Source: Asparagopsis taxiformis (Eukaryota > Rhodophyta > Florideophyceae > Bonnemaisoniales > Bonnemaisoniaceae). Taken from it: DNA of 64,000 bases. The notes below the pieces were generated by a model, which worked only from the letters and a program-made list of their open reading frames with translations, searched no databases and was not told the origin of the DNA. The translations under genes were made by a program, and so were the position numbers. The number at the start of each line of letters is the position of its first letter. Positions within the stretch are counted from its first letter, which is position 1. The stretch spans positions 124,001 to 188,000 of the forward strand of contig JALQPE010000100.1 in NCBI GenBank assembly GCA_030407315.1. The letters run 5' to 3'. Of the stretch, positions 33,318-42,854 are shown piece after piece.

Positions 33318-34198
33318 GCGCTCTACACGTCACAATTATTCTACACCTCTCCCGGCACACCGCCTGCCAACCGTCAATTTTACGTTTTCGTTCTTTTCAA
33401 TATTTCTTCATCCACACAACAATTACACCAATCGTTTTTTGTTCATCTCTTCATCTCTATCTCTCATCGACTACCCTGGTACAGCACATCTTATCTCCCG
33501 TCCAGTCCGGTCATCCCTTGCTCTCAGAATGCTCCATTCTCTCATTCAACTTCATACCCGTACCCTCTATCCATCCATCCATCCATCCATCACCCGTTTC
33601 CAATTCCCACCATTACCCCCCCCCCCTTTTGCCACCACCACTTGCCCCCATCAAAACACATTCCACTCGTCTATAACCGCTGTACCCACCTGTACTCCAT
33701 ATATTTATTCAAACTACATCAGCCTACAACGAATCCAATCGACTTCAACAACACTTGTCACTCCTCATCCGCGTGCCCAACAGTGACTTACTTCAAAGCG
33801 GTATCGTATGGTAAGTGGGATACAGTATTCACTTACAATGCTATGACATGATAGAGTGTGATTGATGACAGTTATCGGAAACTCATTGCTGGATTTTGGG
33901 CGTTGCTGCCGAGTGGCAATTATCCAATCGCTGCTTCTCCCAATTTCCGTGTCACTTGGATGAGTGTTTGCCTCCTACATGTTAGCTTTTGATCTGTGAT
34001 GAGATGAACGCATCACCAAATTGCAATCACAATCACAATGGCAATCGAATGCGACACAACATCCTTCGAACAATCAGTGCTTCCATCAACAAAACAAAGT
34101 CTTGTTGCCTCCGTATCACTGACATGCATATTGATGCCGCACTCATACTCTCTCTTTGTCCCCCCATTCTTTATCTACTTCCTCGCCCCTCCCATCTC

Positions 34199-34205
34199 TA
34201 TATAA
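34199..34205 (+). promoter_or_regulatory. TATA box, peroxidase copy 2
   Basis: TATATAA, about 187 bases before the ATG at 34386. Mirror of the box at 31137. Confidence 0.6.
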
Positions 34206-34385
34206 GTCTCCCTCAACTCACCCCCGACTACCGTGTCCTCCCCATCACCATCACAACTGCCACCATCTAAACTACCACATCCTCAACATCAACTTTTACT
34301 CAATCTGACTATCCATCTCCCAACCAAACCGCTCTCACACACACAATCTACCTGCGGCACTAACACATAACATCGCTCCTTCATC

Positions 34386-36011
34386 ATGACATACCGCAAC
34401 ACCACCCTCTTCGTCACCACCGCTGCGGCCGCATTCCTCCTCCTCACCGCTGCACCAGCCGCTGCCCAGAGATGTGACTCCGAGTACCGCACCCTCGACG
34501 GTTCATGCACCAACACACGATTCCCCACCCTCGGCGCAGCCGGCCAGGCCATTGGATCTCTCTTCCGCCTACGCCGCTCCAGCCAACCCTCCGGGAGAGG
34601 CCTCCCTTCCGCCCGCTTCGTCTCCAACAGCCTTTCCAAGCAGGATGAAAACGTCTTCAACGACCGCCGTCTCAACGAGCTCGTCACCTTCTTCGGCCAA
34701 TTCGTCGACCACACATGCGTTCTCACGCCCCTCTCCAACGAACGCATGGACATTCCCATCCCTCGTGACGACCCCATTTTCAGCAACTTCTCCGGCGGCG
34801 TTCTCCAGTTCAGACGCTCCCAACGCGTCCGCATCCAGAACAGATTCGGCCGCACTCTCCGCGGCGAGCGCCCCGTAAACGAGCTCTCCGCCGCCATGGA
34901 CCTCGTCTCCGTCTACGGTGTCGATGAGGAGAGGGCCGAGGCATTGCGCACTGGTGTCGACGGCAAGCTCAAGACCAGCTCCGGTAACTTGCTCCCCCTC
35001 AACACTCCCGGCCTCCACAATGCTCCCCAGCCCTCTGCAACCTTCTTCCTCGCCGGCGACGAGCGCGCCAACGAGAATCCAGCCCTCACCTCCCTCCACA
35101 CCCTCTTCGTCCGCGAGCACAACACCATTTGCACAGAGCTCAAGCAGAGCTTCCCCACATGGACCGATGAGGAACTCTACGAGAATGCGCGCAAGATCAA
35201 CATTGCACAGTTTCAGAAAATCGTCTTTGACGAGTATTTCCCCGCCATGACCGGTCATCGTCTCCCGCGCTTCCGTCGCTTCGTTCCCAACGCAGACGTG
35301 TCCGTGCTCAACGAGTTCAGCACTGCCGCATTCCGTGTCGGGCACACGCTGATCGGCAACGTCATCAACCGTCGCGGCCCCGGAAACACTGTGCTACCCT
35401 CGCTGCCCATGCAACAGATGTTCTTCCGCCCCGCCAGCTTCCTCGCCGGCACCGGCATCGAAGAGTTCATTAGAGGTGCGGCAAACTTCAGGGCACAGGA
35501 GGTCGACCTCAAGGTGCACAATGCGCTGCGCAACTTTCTGTTCACCGGCATTCGTGGCGAGGAAACGGCATTCGACCTCATTGCGCTCAACCTGCAGCGC
35601 GGACGCGACCATGCACTGTCGTCCTACAATGACGTCCGACAGAAGCTGGGCCTCGGACGAGCTCGCTCTTTCCGCGACATTACTCGCAATGTGAACACAC
35701 AGAATGCACTTTCGACTGCGTACGACGGTGACGTCGACAAGGTGGAGGCATGGGTCGGCATGATGGCCGAGGACCACGAGCGGGGCAGCTCGTTCGGAAG
35801 GACGCTTTTGGCGGTGTGGACGAGGCAGTTCCGGGCATTCCGTGACGGGGATGCAATGTACTATGAGAACGATGAATTCCCCGAAGAGATTCGTCGAGCT
35901 ATTCCGCGGCTGAACAGCTTGAGTGACGAGCGGGACACGCTGCGGGCAATCATCCTGCGCAACAGCGGTGTCACGTCAAGGGAGCTTCCCGCGCGCTCAT
36001 TCTTCGTGTAA
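34386..36011 (+). CDS. Secreted animal-type haem peroxidase, copy 2 (C-terminus cut by nonsense codon)
   Basis: 541 residues with the same signal peptide and all peroxidase motifs of copy 1 (FFGQFVDHTC, LFVREHNTIC, FRVGHTLIGN, LNLQRGRDHALSSYND). The codon after ARSFFV is TAA where copy 1 has GAA, so about 20 C-terminal residues are lost. The catalytic core is complete, so the enzyme may still work. I count only a few differences in the first 300 residues but about 17 in the last 240 (for example NDVRQKLGLGRARSFRDIT against NDIREKLGLGRAGSFGDIT). No other break is seen. Confidence 0.93.
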   Translation: MTYRNTTLFVTTAAAAFLLLTAAPAAAQRCDSEYRTLDGSCTNTRFPTLGAAGQAIGSLFRLRRSSQPSGRGLPSARFVSNSLSKQDENVFNDRRLNELVTFFGQFVDHTCVLTPLSNERMDIPIPRDDPIFSNFSGGVLQFRRSQRVRIQNRFGRTLRGERPVNELSAAMDLVSVYGVDEERAEALRTGVDGKLKTSSGNLLPLNTPGLHNAPQPSATFFLAGDERANENPALTSLHTLFVREHNTICTELKQSFPTWTDEELYENARKINIAQFQKIVFDEYFPAMTGHRLPRFRRFVPNADVSVLNEFSTAAFRVGHTLIGNVINRRGPGNTVLPSLPMQQMFFRPASFLAGTGIEEFIRGAANFRAQEVDLKVHNALRNFLFTGIRGEETAFDLIALNLQRGRDHALSSYNDVRQKLGLGRARSFRDITRNVNTQNALSTAYDGDVDKVEAWVGMMAEDHERGSSFGRTLLAVWTRQFRAFRDGDAMYYENDEFPEEIRRAIPRLNSLSDERDTLRAIILRNSGVTSRELPARSFFV

Positions 36012-36026
36012 CTGGTGGATGTGGAC

Positions 36027-36840
36027 AGCAGTGTCTGACTGACTAACAAATTCACTCGGTAAACGCTTCGTACGATCAGCGAACTGCTTATTGGCGACGG
36101 GAGTTGTTGTAACTGTCGAGTGAGATCGACTCAAACTACAGGAAATATTATAGACTGACATGAAAAGTAAACAGTCCCAGTAATTCACGATGAATAGTTT
36201 GTCGAAATATTGCAGGTAACGTAATAGACGATTTCTGGTTTCACTGTGTGGGAATTTTTGTGCTGAGCTCTGTTAAGCTGGCGACGAGTTACTGGAAATA
36301 GAGATAAGACGATTTTGGGAGTTCCCGTTTGGGAGTAGGATGGAAGTTCATGGGATTCGTGCACAAAACTTAAATCGCTGAACCACGGGGTAGGAGCCGT
36401 AAGATCCGGCCTTTCGCTACTACAAGTGTTTCTGGGAACTTTGCCAAGTTTTAAAAGTTCTCGTAGCGAATTGAAAACTTTCGTTGCTAGAACAGCATTC
36501 CTTCACATGAAAACAGGACGGACTGTGACAGGAAGGAAGGTAGACAACTGTCTTCAATTGAATAATCTCGCGTTCCCTGACATGTCCACTCACAAATTTT
36601 ACAAGCGTCATCTGATTATCGCATTCTGCTCTATGCCTGATTCAACAACGTCAATCGACAGAAAATGCGTGTTAGTGACAAATAATTCTCCAATACCTTA
36701 ATTACATTCACAGTAGACAAGCGTGCAAATGTACATGGCCGAAGATGCGCCCTCAAGTAAATGTCCGGCAGGAATGAATCTCTTAACAGGCTATCCGCAC
36801 AGACGCTACAATAGCCACGATGGCATCACATTACAGTGTA
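36027..36840. other. Intergenic, no gene seen
   Basis: A 91-codon frame at 36426 has no motif. Base composition is lower in GC than the retroelement that follows. Confidence 0.5.
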
Positions 36841-37660
36841 AGCACTGTTCGTAACGTCCCCGAATGGGAAAGGACCTTGTGGGTCGCGCTTGTGGACCCG
36901 CTGGTCCGTTGGCCGCGTGCCAGTTCGTTCGCTGCACACGTGTGCCGGTTGCGCGCGCGCATGCACCAGCAATGCTCGTACATTGCTGTCGCCGGTCGTG
37001 TACGCTGAAATTCGAATTCCGCGGAAGTCGTAAATATTTGCCATTTTCGAATTGGCCACGTATACTATACAGCCCCACCCCCACACGTGGACGTCCCGGC
37101 CACGCGAGGCCCGTCAGGACGCGCCTGAGACACGGGGCCTTGGCGCCTTTTCGGGTACACTCGCGGACTTGGCAATTGTCCCGAAAAATCTCGCTTAAAC
37201 GAACGTGGCCCGGTTGGCCGATCGGTTGGCCACGGCGTCGGAGCGCGCGCGTGCGCTCCCGCCTCCTCGTAATCATCGAGGCCCGCCCGTTGGAATCGTT
37301 CTACAATGCCTCGCGTAGGCGTCTCTTGCAATCGAATGCAGTTTCCAGTTCCACCACGCGGGTGAGGTTCGAATCAGCGTGATACGCACGCAGGCCGCGG
37401 CCATCTCGTGTATTTCGTGCCAACGGGCATTGCGACAGCGGTCGTCGGAACATTATTTAAGCCACGGCTCGAACATCGGGGCGTTCGTCGCTTCCCTTTC
37501 CGTCATCATCATCGCGTAGGCCGTTGCCTTTTCGCGTCATCAAACCGTTCTGCATCGGCTCGCAGCCTTTTCCGTTTTCTTCTTCTCTCGTCTCGCCCGC
37601 GCGGCTTCCTCCGTTTTGCTCGTTGCACTTTTCGCTCTTGTCGCGTACAAGATAACCACG

Positions 37661-39886
37661 ATGGTTAATACGCGAAGTACCGATACCAACAATCCGCGGC
37701 CCGACGGCTCTGCTGGAGGTGGAGCGAGAATCCCTTCGCAGGGCGCTCCCTCCCTCGCCAGGGTCGGTGCGCCGCCAGCAACGGAAGCGTCCGTCGCGCC
37801 CGCCCCATCCGTCAGGGCGGCTCAAGACGGTGTTCCGCAGGCCGTTGCCTCGTCGTCTCGCCCGATGGCTTCCGTAGCGCCTGTCGAGGCTGCCAAGACT
37901 GACGCTCCGCGTGGCGTTGACCCAACTGCGTCAGAATCAGGGAATTCGTCACCCATAATCCCGGAGGCCGCAGCCTCGTCCCTGAGTGTGGCCACGATGG
38001 CAGCGGCCGCTCGATCGCGTCGGGCTGGGGCAGTAGCCCGCACGGGCGTACCTTGTCGTGACGGCTTGCCTCGTTCCACTCGTCAGGGTTCGCCGAAACG
38101 TGGTGATCCCGCGGGAACAGTCGGCACCGCCTTACGCGACGGCGTGGCGCTCAACGTAGGCGTTCTGACCCACGCATGGTCTGCATTGCCTCGCAAGGCA
38201 ATCACGGATGACGATGTCGCCACGTTGGCTAAAGAACGTCTAGATGCCCGCGCGGCTATCGAATATACCCGAATCGCGGAAGATCCGTGGGGGCGACGTG
38301 CCGCTCATCGTTTTGCCAAAGGGTCCGAGGGATCGATTCGTTATCAGATCCCCATGTCGATTCGCTGTGACCGTTCGTGGCTCCGCGACGTCAACGACGC
38401 GATATACGTAGACCGTATGGACGCGTTCCTGTGGAATGGGACGCCCGAGGAACCACCGTTCATCTCGGTGGCGTCCGTCTACGTGTGTCCGCGGACACTT
38501 TCCGAGAGGCAGAGAGCCGAGTGGAAGACCGCCCTTTCGTTGAGCGTCATTTCCAAACGCGTGGTGTCATACGACGACTATTTCGCGCTTCGTTACGCGG
38601 ACGCAGACGATTACCGCGTGTCGCACGCGTCGGCTCCGTGGGCCATGCCGGGCGAACTCTACTTCCCGCCGTTGCCGAACGTGGTAGAAGAGTACCCATA
38701 TCCCCGTGGGTCGTCCACATTGCTACCACGCGTGGTGCACTACTTTACCGATGCCGTGAAGGACGCGCCTGCACCCGTGAAGGAACGTTTCCTCATGGCT
38801 GTGGACATCGAACACGCAGCGATGCTCGCATGCTCGCTGTTCGTGGAACGTCGTGTGTTCGGGCGCGCGTGCCTGCTGCGGGAGTCCACGTTGGACTTCC
38901 TGGCCGACTACGAGTTGCTTCGTGCAATCCCGGTGGATGGTTCCGATATGTTCATCTCCGTCACCAGCGCGTTGGAGGAGGCTCGCGGCGCCCTTGCGTT
39001 GGGGTCGGAGTATCGCGTTATACGCCCCGACTACGCAAGCGGCGATAACCAGGAGTTCGTGCACGTGCGTAGCGATGGGGCTTACGTGCCGCGGGCCGCT
39101 CCCCGTTCCGAACGCCGTCGTGGCAATCGTACTGGTTATTTCGGTGGCCTCGGGGGCAGCGATCGACCTCGTGGATCGCGTTCTGGCCGTTGTGGTCGTC
39201 AAGACGAAGTGGCACGCGCGCCGGACACTCGGACGGTGGTGCCTCGCGAGGCTACGGATGAAGGCGTCGTTGCCCATGTTGGTCGCCCTGAGGCGATTCC
39301 GTTGGCCGAACGTGTGCTACGGTTCGTGGGCCTGGACGACCGTATCTCCGATGAGGATGCCCGTCGGCTTCTCGGTACGTCGATGGCCGCTCCGCCTCGC
39401 CCGGAGGGTTGGGTTATTCGTTCCCTTATTTCGTCCGTGGCTCGCGCAGCCGAAGACTTCAGGTCGCAAACGTTGGACCTGACGGCCCGCTTGGCGACCG
39501 AACGCGCGATTTCGGATCGCCTCGCCGCAGCGTCTCGTGGCTACGCGCCGTCCATGGGAAACCGTGAAGAGCCCGTTGGCTACGCGAGTGGCGGCGGATA
39601 TGGACACCCCGTTGGGTATGGTCACGCCACGGCGTATCTGCCACGCGACCCGGCTTCGGCTCGTCCGTCGAATTACCTCAGCTATAGCTGCAGCACCGTA
39701 TACAGTGCTGCGGATCCTTACGCACCCGGTCCCGCGTCGCGTCGCGAGAGGGCGCCTGTAGTCACGCAGACCGTCGACTCGTACGCGCCGGGCTTCGTTC
39801 AGCCCAGTCGCAGCCGCAGTCACGATAGTCGCGGCGAAGGTCCGGGTCCGTACGACCCTGCAGGTAAGCTTTCGCGTCGCTACTAG
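37661..39886 (+). CDS. Gag-like retroelement ORF 1, 741 residues
   Basis: The ATG at 37661 gives MVNTRSTDTNN, a start often seen in Ty3-type Gag proteins. The first 160 residues are Ala/Ser/Pro/Thr-rich and disordered. The middle (about 190-490) is a folded region, with IPMSIRCDRSWLRDVNDAIYV, SYDDYFALRYADADDYRVSH and MAVDIEHAAMLACSLFVERR. It matches the middle of the ORF at 58811 (DRTFLLHPGDALYVERM). Next come a basic region (RSERRRGNRTGYFGG) and a predicted coiled coil (AAEDFRSQTLDLTARLATER). The C-terminus is Tyr/Ser/Pro-rich. No zinc knuckle, protease or polymerase is visible. I infer a capsid or nucleocapsid role from the context; the family is not one I know. Confidence 0.6.
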   Translation: MVNTRSTDTNNPRPDGSAGGGARIPSQGAPSLARVGAPPATEASVAPAPSVRAAQDGVPQAVASSSRPMASVAPVEAAKTDAPRGVDPTASESGNSSPIIPEAAASSLSVATMAAAARSRRAGAVARTGVPCRDGLPRSTRQGSPKRGDPAGTVGTALRDGVALNVGVLTHAWSALPRKAITDDDVATLAKERLDARAAIEYTRIAEDPWGRRAAHRFAKGSEGSIRYQIPMSIRCDRSWLRDVNDAIYVDRMDAFLWNGTPEEPPFISVASVYVCPRTLSERQRAEWKTALSLSVISKRVVSYDDYFALRYADADDYRVSHASAPWAMPGELYFPPLPNVVEEYPYPRGSSTLLPRVVHYFTDAVKDAPAPVKERFLMAVDIEHAAMLACSLFVERRVFGRACLLRESTLDFLADYELLRAIPVDGSDMFISVTSALEEARGALALGSEYRVIRPDYASGDNQEFVHVRSDGAYVPRAAPRSERRRGNRTGYFGGLGGSDRPRGSRSGRCGRQDEVARAPDTRTVVPREATDEGVVAHVGRPEAIPLAERVLRFVGLDDRISDEDARRLLGTSMAAPPRPEGWVIRSLISSVARAAEDFRSQTLDLTARLATERAISDRLAAASRGYAPSMGNREEPVGYASGGGYGHPVGYGHATAYLPRDPASARPSNYLSYSCSTVYSAADPYAPGPASRRERAPVVTQTVDSYAPGFVQPSRSRSHDSRGEGPGPYDPAGKLSRRY

Positions 39887-40018
39887 GTCGTTCCTACCGT
39901 AGTTAGTAGGCCTCGTAGGCTGTTAGCATCGAGCTGCTCCTAAACATCGTATTGTTTTTCTGCGTAACCGCATAGTTGCGTTGAACTTCGTAATTAGTAT
40001 TGGCAGGTCGCCTGCAGC

Positions 40019-40050
40019 GCGGGAGGGGTGAGCGTTAAGCCCCTCCCCGC
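40019..40050. repeat. Strong GC hairpin
   Basis: GGGAGGGG (40021-40028) pairs with CCCCTCCC (40040-40047) across an 11-base loop, extended by flanking GC. It lies in the 3' tail of the gag-like element. Confidence 0.7.
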
Positions 40051-40535
40051 AATTCTTTGTTGTGGCGTCTACCCCGTTGGGCGTTCGTGTAGCTTACGCA
40101 GCTCGTCTTTCGCGTTTATGGCGGCGCGTGCCCGTTGGCAGGTTCGTATCATTTTGTAACTATTCGGCGAAGCGGCGGCGCGTTGCGGCGGCTTTTCACT
40201 GCGAGTGGTACGTTAAACTCGATCGTTAACTCTACTTTAGAGCTGAACAGAATTATTTTTTTTAGAAACAGAATAAATCAGGATACTTGAACGTACCGTT
40301 TGGTCACGCATTGTCACATTCCTACCACCCTTCTGTAAGTATCGGAACTCTGCAGAGTTGAATCATAATTTTTAGAAATATTCTACTTATATGTAATGCG
40401 GAATGCAGCTGAAGATATGCTTGAAAGGCACTGCCATCACAACATTTAAAATTGGTATAAAATTGGATACTTTACCTGTATAATGAGTACACCATCACAT
40501 CCGTGACATAACACGGGTTTTGTAATGTTGTTGTC

Positions 40536-42854
40536 ATGGCTCAAGCGTTCAAGGAGAGCATTGTCGGAATAAAGTTGTATGGTTTTGTGCATGACCTCAG
40601 TGCGGCCGTGGCTCGATGCGAGGAGGGAATAGGAATGAGGCATGAAACGTTGCTTGATGGATATTTTCATTCTTCCACCATGTCAGATTATACAAGCACT
40701 GCTAATGAAAAAGCATATTCTGCAGCAGAATGGTGGGGTCGAATCCCGCAAGACAACCATTTTGCCGACAATGTAGTACGACACGTGGTTGGTGCCGAGC
40801 GTGAAACTGATGCATTACAGTTACTTACCGATTACCGATAGATTCAAATGATGAACGACAACCAAGATCGCATTCCGTTTCAGAAGATCGTCTCCGACTT
40901 GAAGATGTTGAGTCAAAACCTGGAGCAACAGTCGTGGTCGGTAGAAAGTTTTGCTTCTGATCTCGACGTCATTGCCGAGACAATGGTGCTGTCCATTTCG
41001 CCATACTGTATCGAGAACCCAGAGCAGTGCACGTTCCAATTGGAAGGACGCTTGACTGCATTGGAAAGTGAGTCGCCTATTGTGAAGAGGCTCCTCTGGA
41101 GCATTGAAAAGCATGGCTGGGTTCCTTGAACCCGTGCAGGACCTGGTGTGCTTAGCAGTGCGAGGAGTGGACTGAAGCGTGTTTTGTGTATGGACCATGC
41201 CGTTCTATGCATGGCAATGGGAATGAAAAGGAACGAATTAATTGTCGGAGGGCTAGATGGGGAGTTGCGGTCAGCAGACACAAATGACGGATCAACGGAA
41301 TGCGTCTTCGAAGAAGAACATGGGGACTGGGTAGTTTCTGTGCATGTGAACAAAGAGTCAGGAGTGATCTATTCAAGCAGTCGAAAGGGTGTCGTGATGG
41401 TATGGAAAGACCAGAAGCGAATAAGTTCGTTTGATGTTAATTCAGAAGAACAAGATACGAACATCAGTTGCATGGAGGTCCTTTGCCTACAAAAAGTTAT
41501 TGCCTTTGGTACTGAGGAGGGAACGCTCGAAATTATGGACCTCCGAGATAGAACGAGGAAATTCGTGGACGGGCATACCAGATAGGTGAAATCACTTGTT
41601 GCGAAGCAAAAATGAAGGTATTCTACTCTCTGGATCTTGGGATGGCGCGATTCGGTTCTGGAACACACACAAATTCGAACCAATTCGAAATGTGCAAGGT
41701 CGCCTCCTTGCTCGTGTGAGCTGTTTTGAGCTGAGTGGTGACGGGACACTCCTCGCATCTGCATTGGAAGACGGCAAAGTTAACTGAATTCAGTTGCGGG
41801 AAATGGCGACATTCTGTGAAGTATGGTAGTCCTAGGAAAAGGGTGGAAAGCCAAGTGGTAACCGGAAATCAGATAAAGCTTGCAACAGTCGGCCAGATCA
41901 CCACATCGTCAAAGAGCACGAAACAGTCATCAGTTCACGGCAGTGACAGTCTAATTGCAGTTCCAAGGCTGCTTTGCAAAAAGGATATGATCGTAAGTTT
42001 CTTTAGCGACGTGCAATTTGATGATGACCCAGAGAGGTGCACTATTGCATCTACCGAGCATGAGACGACTTACATCCATTATTGCACCAACTCATCTCGT
42101 CTCTGGATCTCAAGAAGCACAGGAGCTGTAGAATACATTGACCTCATCTATCATCAAAATCAATTCGCAAAGCGAGATCAACCAGGGCTGCCAGAGTTGT
42201 CGTGCGCAAGATCAGCATGACAGCATCCGCGAAGGATCACGACAAGCGGTAACAGAAGCAACGAGAAAGCATGTGATGTTTTCATCAGCTATGCGGGTCA
42301 GCCATGCGGTTCCGGACAAGCAATTTATCGCCGAGCCGCTGTACCATGCACTGGTCGCACTAGGCCTGAAAGTATTTCTCGAAAAGATGGAACTGCAACC
42401 CGGGCAGCATGCACCACAGAAAATGAATCGCGAAATGGAGACGGCACGGGTCGCGATTGTAATCCTTTCAACAGAGTTTGCGGCTCGCCCATGTACCATG
42501 AAGGGGCTTCTGTGTTTCTTGAGGAGGTTTAAACGCGCAGGTGAGAGAGGGGTTATCATTATTCCGGTGTTCTACCGATTAACGCTGAAGGACTGCAGAA
42601 ATGCGCTTGGGATTGTCGATGAGGATGGTAACAAAGTCCTCATGACGGCGGAATTCTTGCAGCGTCTGGCACAGAACAGTGAATAAGGGATTGCAGACGT
42701 TTTGGGCAGTCTTCGCAAGATGAGAAGTATTACGGGAATTGAGAATTCAGAGGGTGCCACCAACGGTGCGGGAAACGAGGCTGCAGGGAGAATAAAAGCT
42801 CTTGTGAAGAGAGTTGTAGATTCGGTGGTGAAAGCGTTCGAGCGGAGCGCATAA
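40536..42854 (+). pseudogene. NLR-like pseudogene: APAF1-type helical region, WD40 repeats, C-terminal TIR
   Basis: Pieces in several frames make one ancestral gene. First, KLYGFVHDLSAAVARCEE... with NHFADNVVRHVVGA and LLTDYR resembles the helical region after NB-ARC in APAF1-like proteins. WD40-type units follow: GGLDGELRSADTNDG, HGDWVVSVHVNKESGVIYSS with GVVMVWKDQ, and LLSGSWDGAIRFWNT. The end is a TIR domain: DVFISYAGQ in one frame, then ALVALGLKVFLEKMELQPG, VAIVILSTEF and IIIPVFYRLT. Stops at 40839, 41127, 41583 and 41785 fall where Trp is expected, three of them clearly. Frame changes lie near 41600 and 42300. In the TIR region the place of the usual catalytic Glu reads Gly (MKGL), so NADase activity is doubtful. 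The NB-ARC part is absent. Confidence 0.75.

Larger units (their letters stand above)
33318..36026. repeat. Giant inverted repeat, right arm
   Basis: Mirror copy of 29334-32160, slightly shorter through small deletions, with (CATC)n at about 33565-33592. It carries peroxidase copy 2 and its promoter. Confidence 0.88.
36841..40250 (+). mobile_element. Retroelement-like unit with one gag-like ORF, boundaries uncertain
   Basis: GC content rises sharply near 36850 and falls near 40250. Inside are a long leader, one large ORF (37661-39886) and a 3' tail with a strong hairpin (40019-40050). A candidate left end is TGTAAGCAC at about 36842, but I found no matching right end or target duplication. 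A homologous ORF lies at 58811. No reverse transcriptase or integrase is present, so this is a non-autonomous or truncated element. Confidence 0.5.

Noticed and set aside
31629..33851. Mirror 175-193 codon frames (minus 32153-31629, plus 33270-33851)
   Set aside because: They exist twice only because of the inverted repeat, are rich in Ser/Pro/His from a (CATC)n tract, and show no codon conservation: the two copies differ by frame changes at the G/C runs.
30201..35345. Long frames antisense to the peroxidase genes (up to 258 codons)
   Set aside because: They are shadows of high-GC coding sequence; the peroxidase frames carry all conserved motifs.
40839..41787. Alternative genetic code in which TAG and TGA mean Trp
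   Set aside because: Intact genes in the window use TGG for Trp and end at TAG, TAA and TGA at the expected places; mutation in a dead gene explains the stops better.
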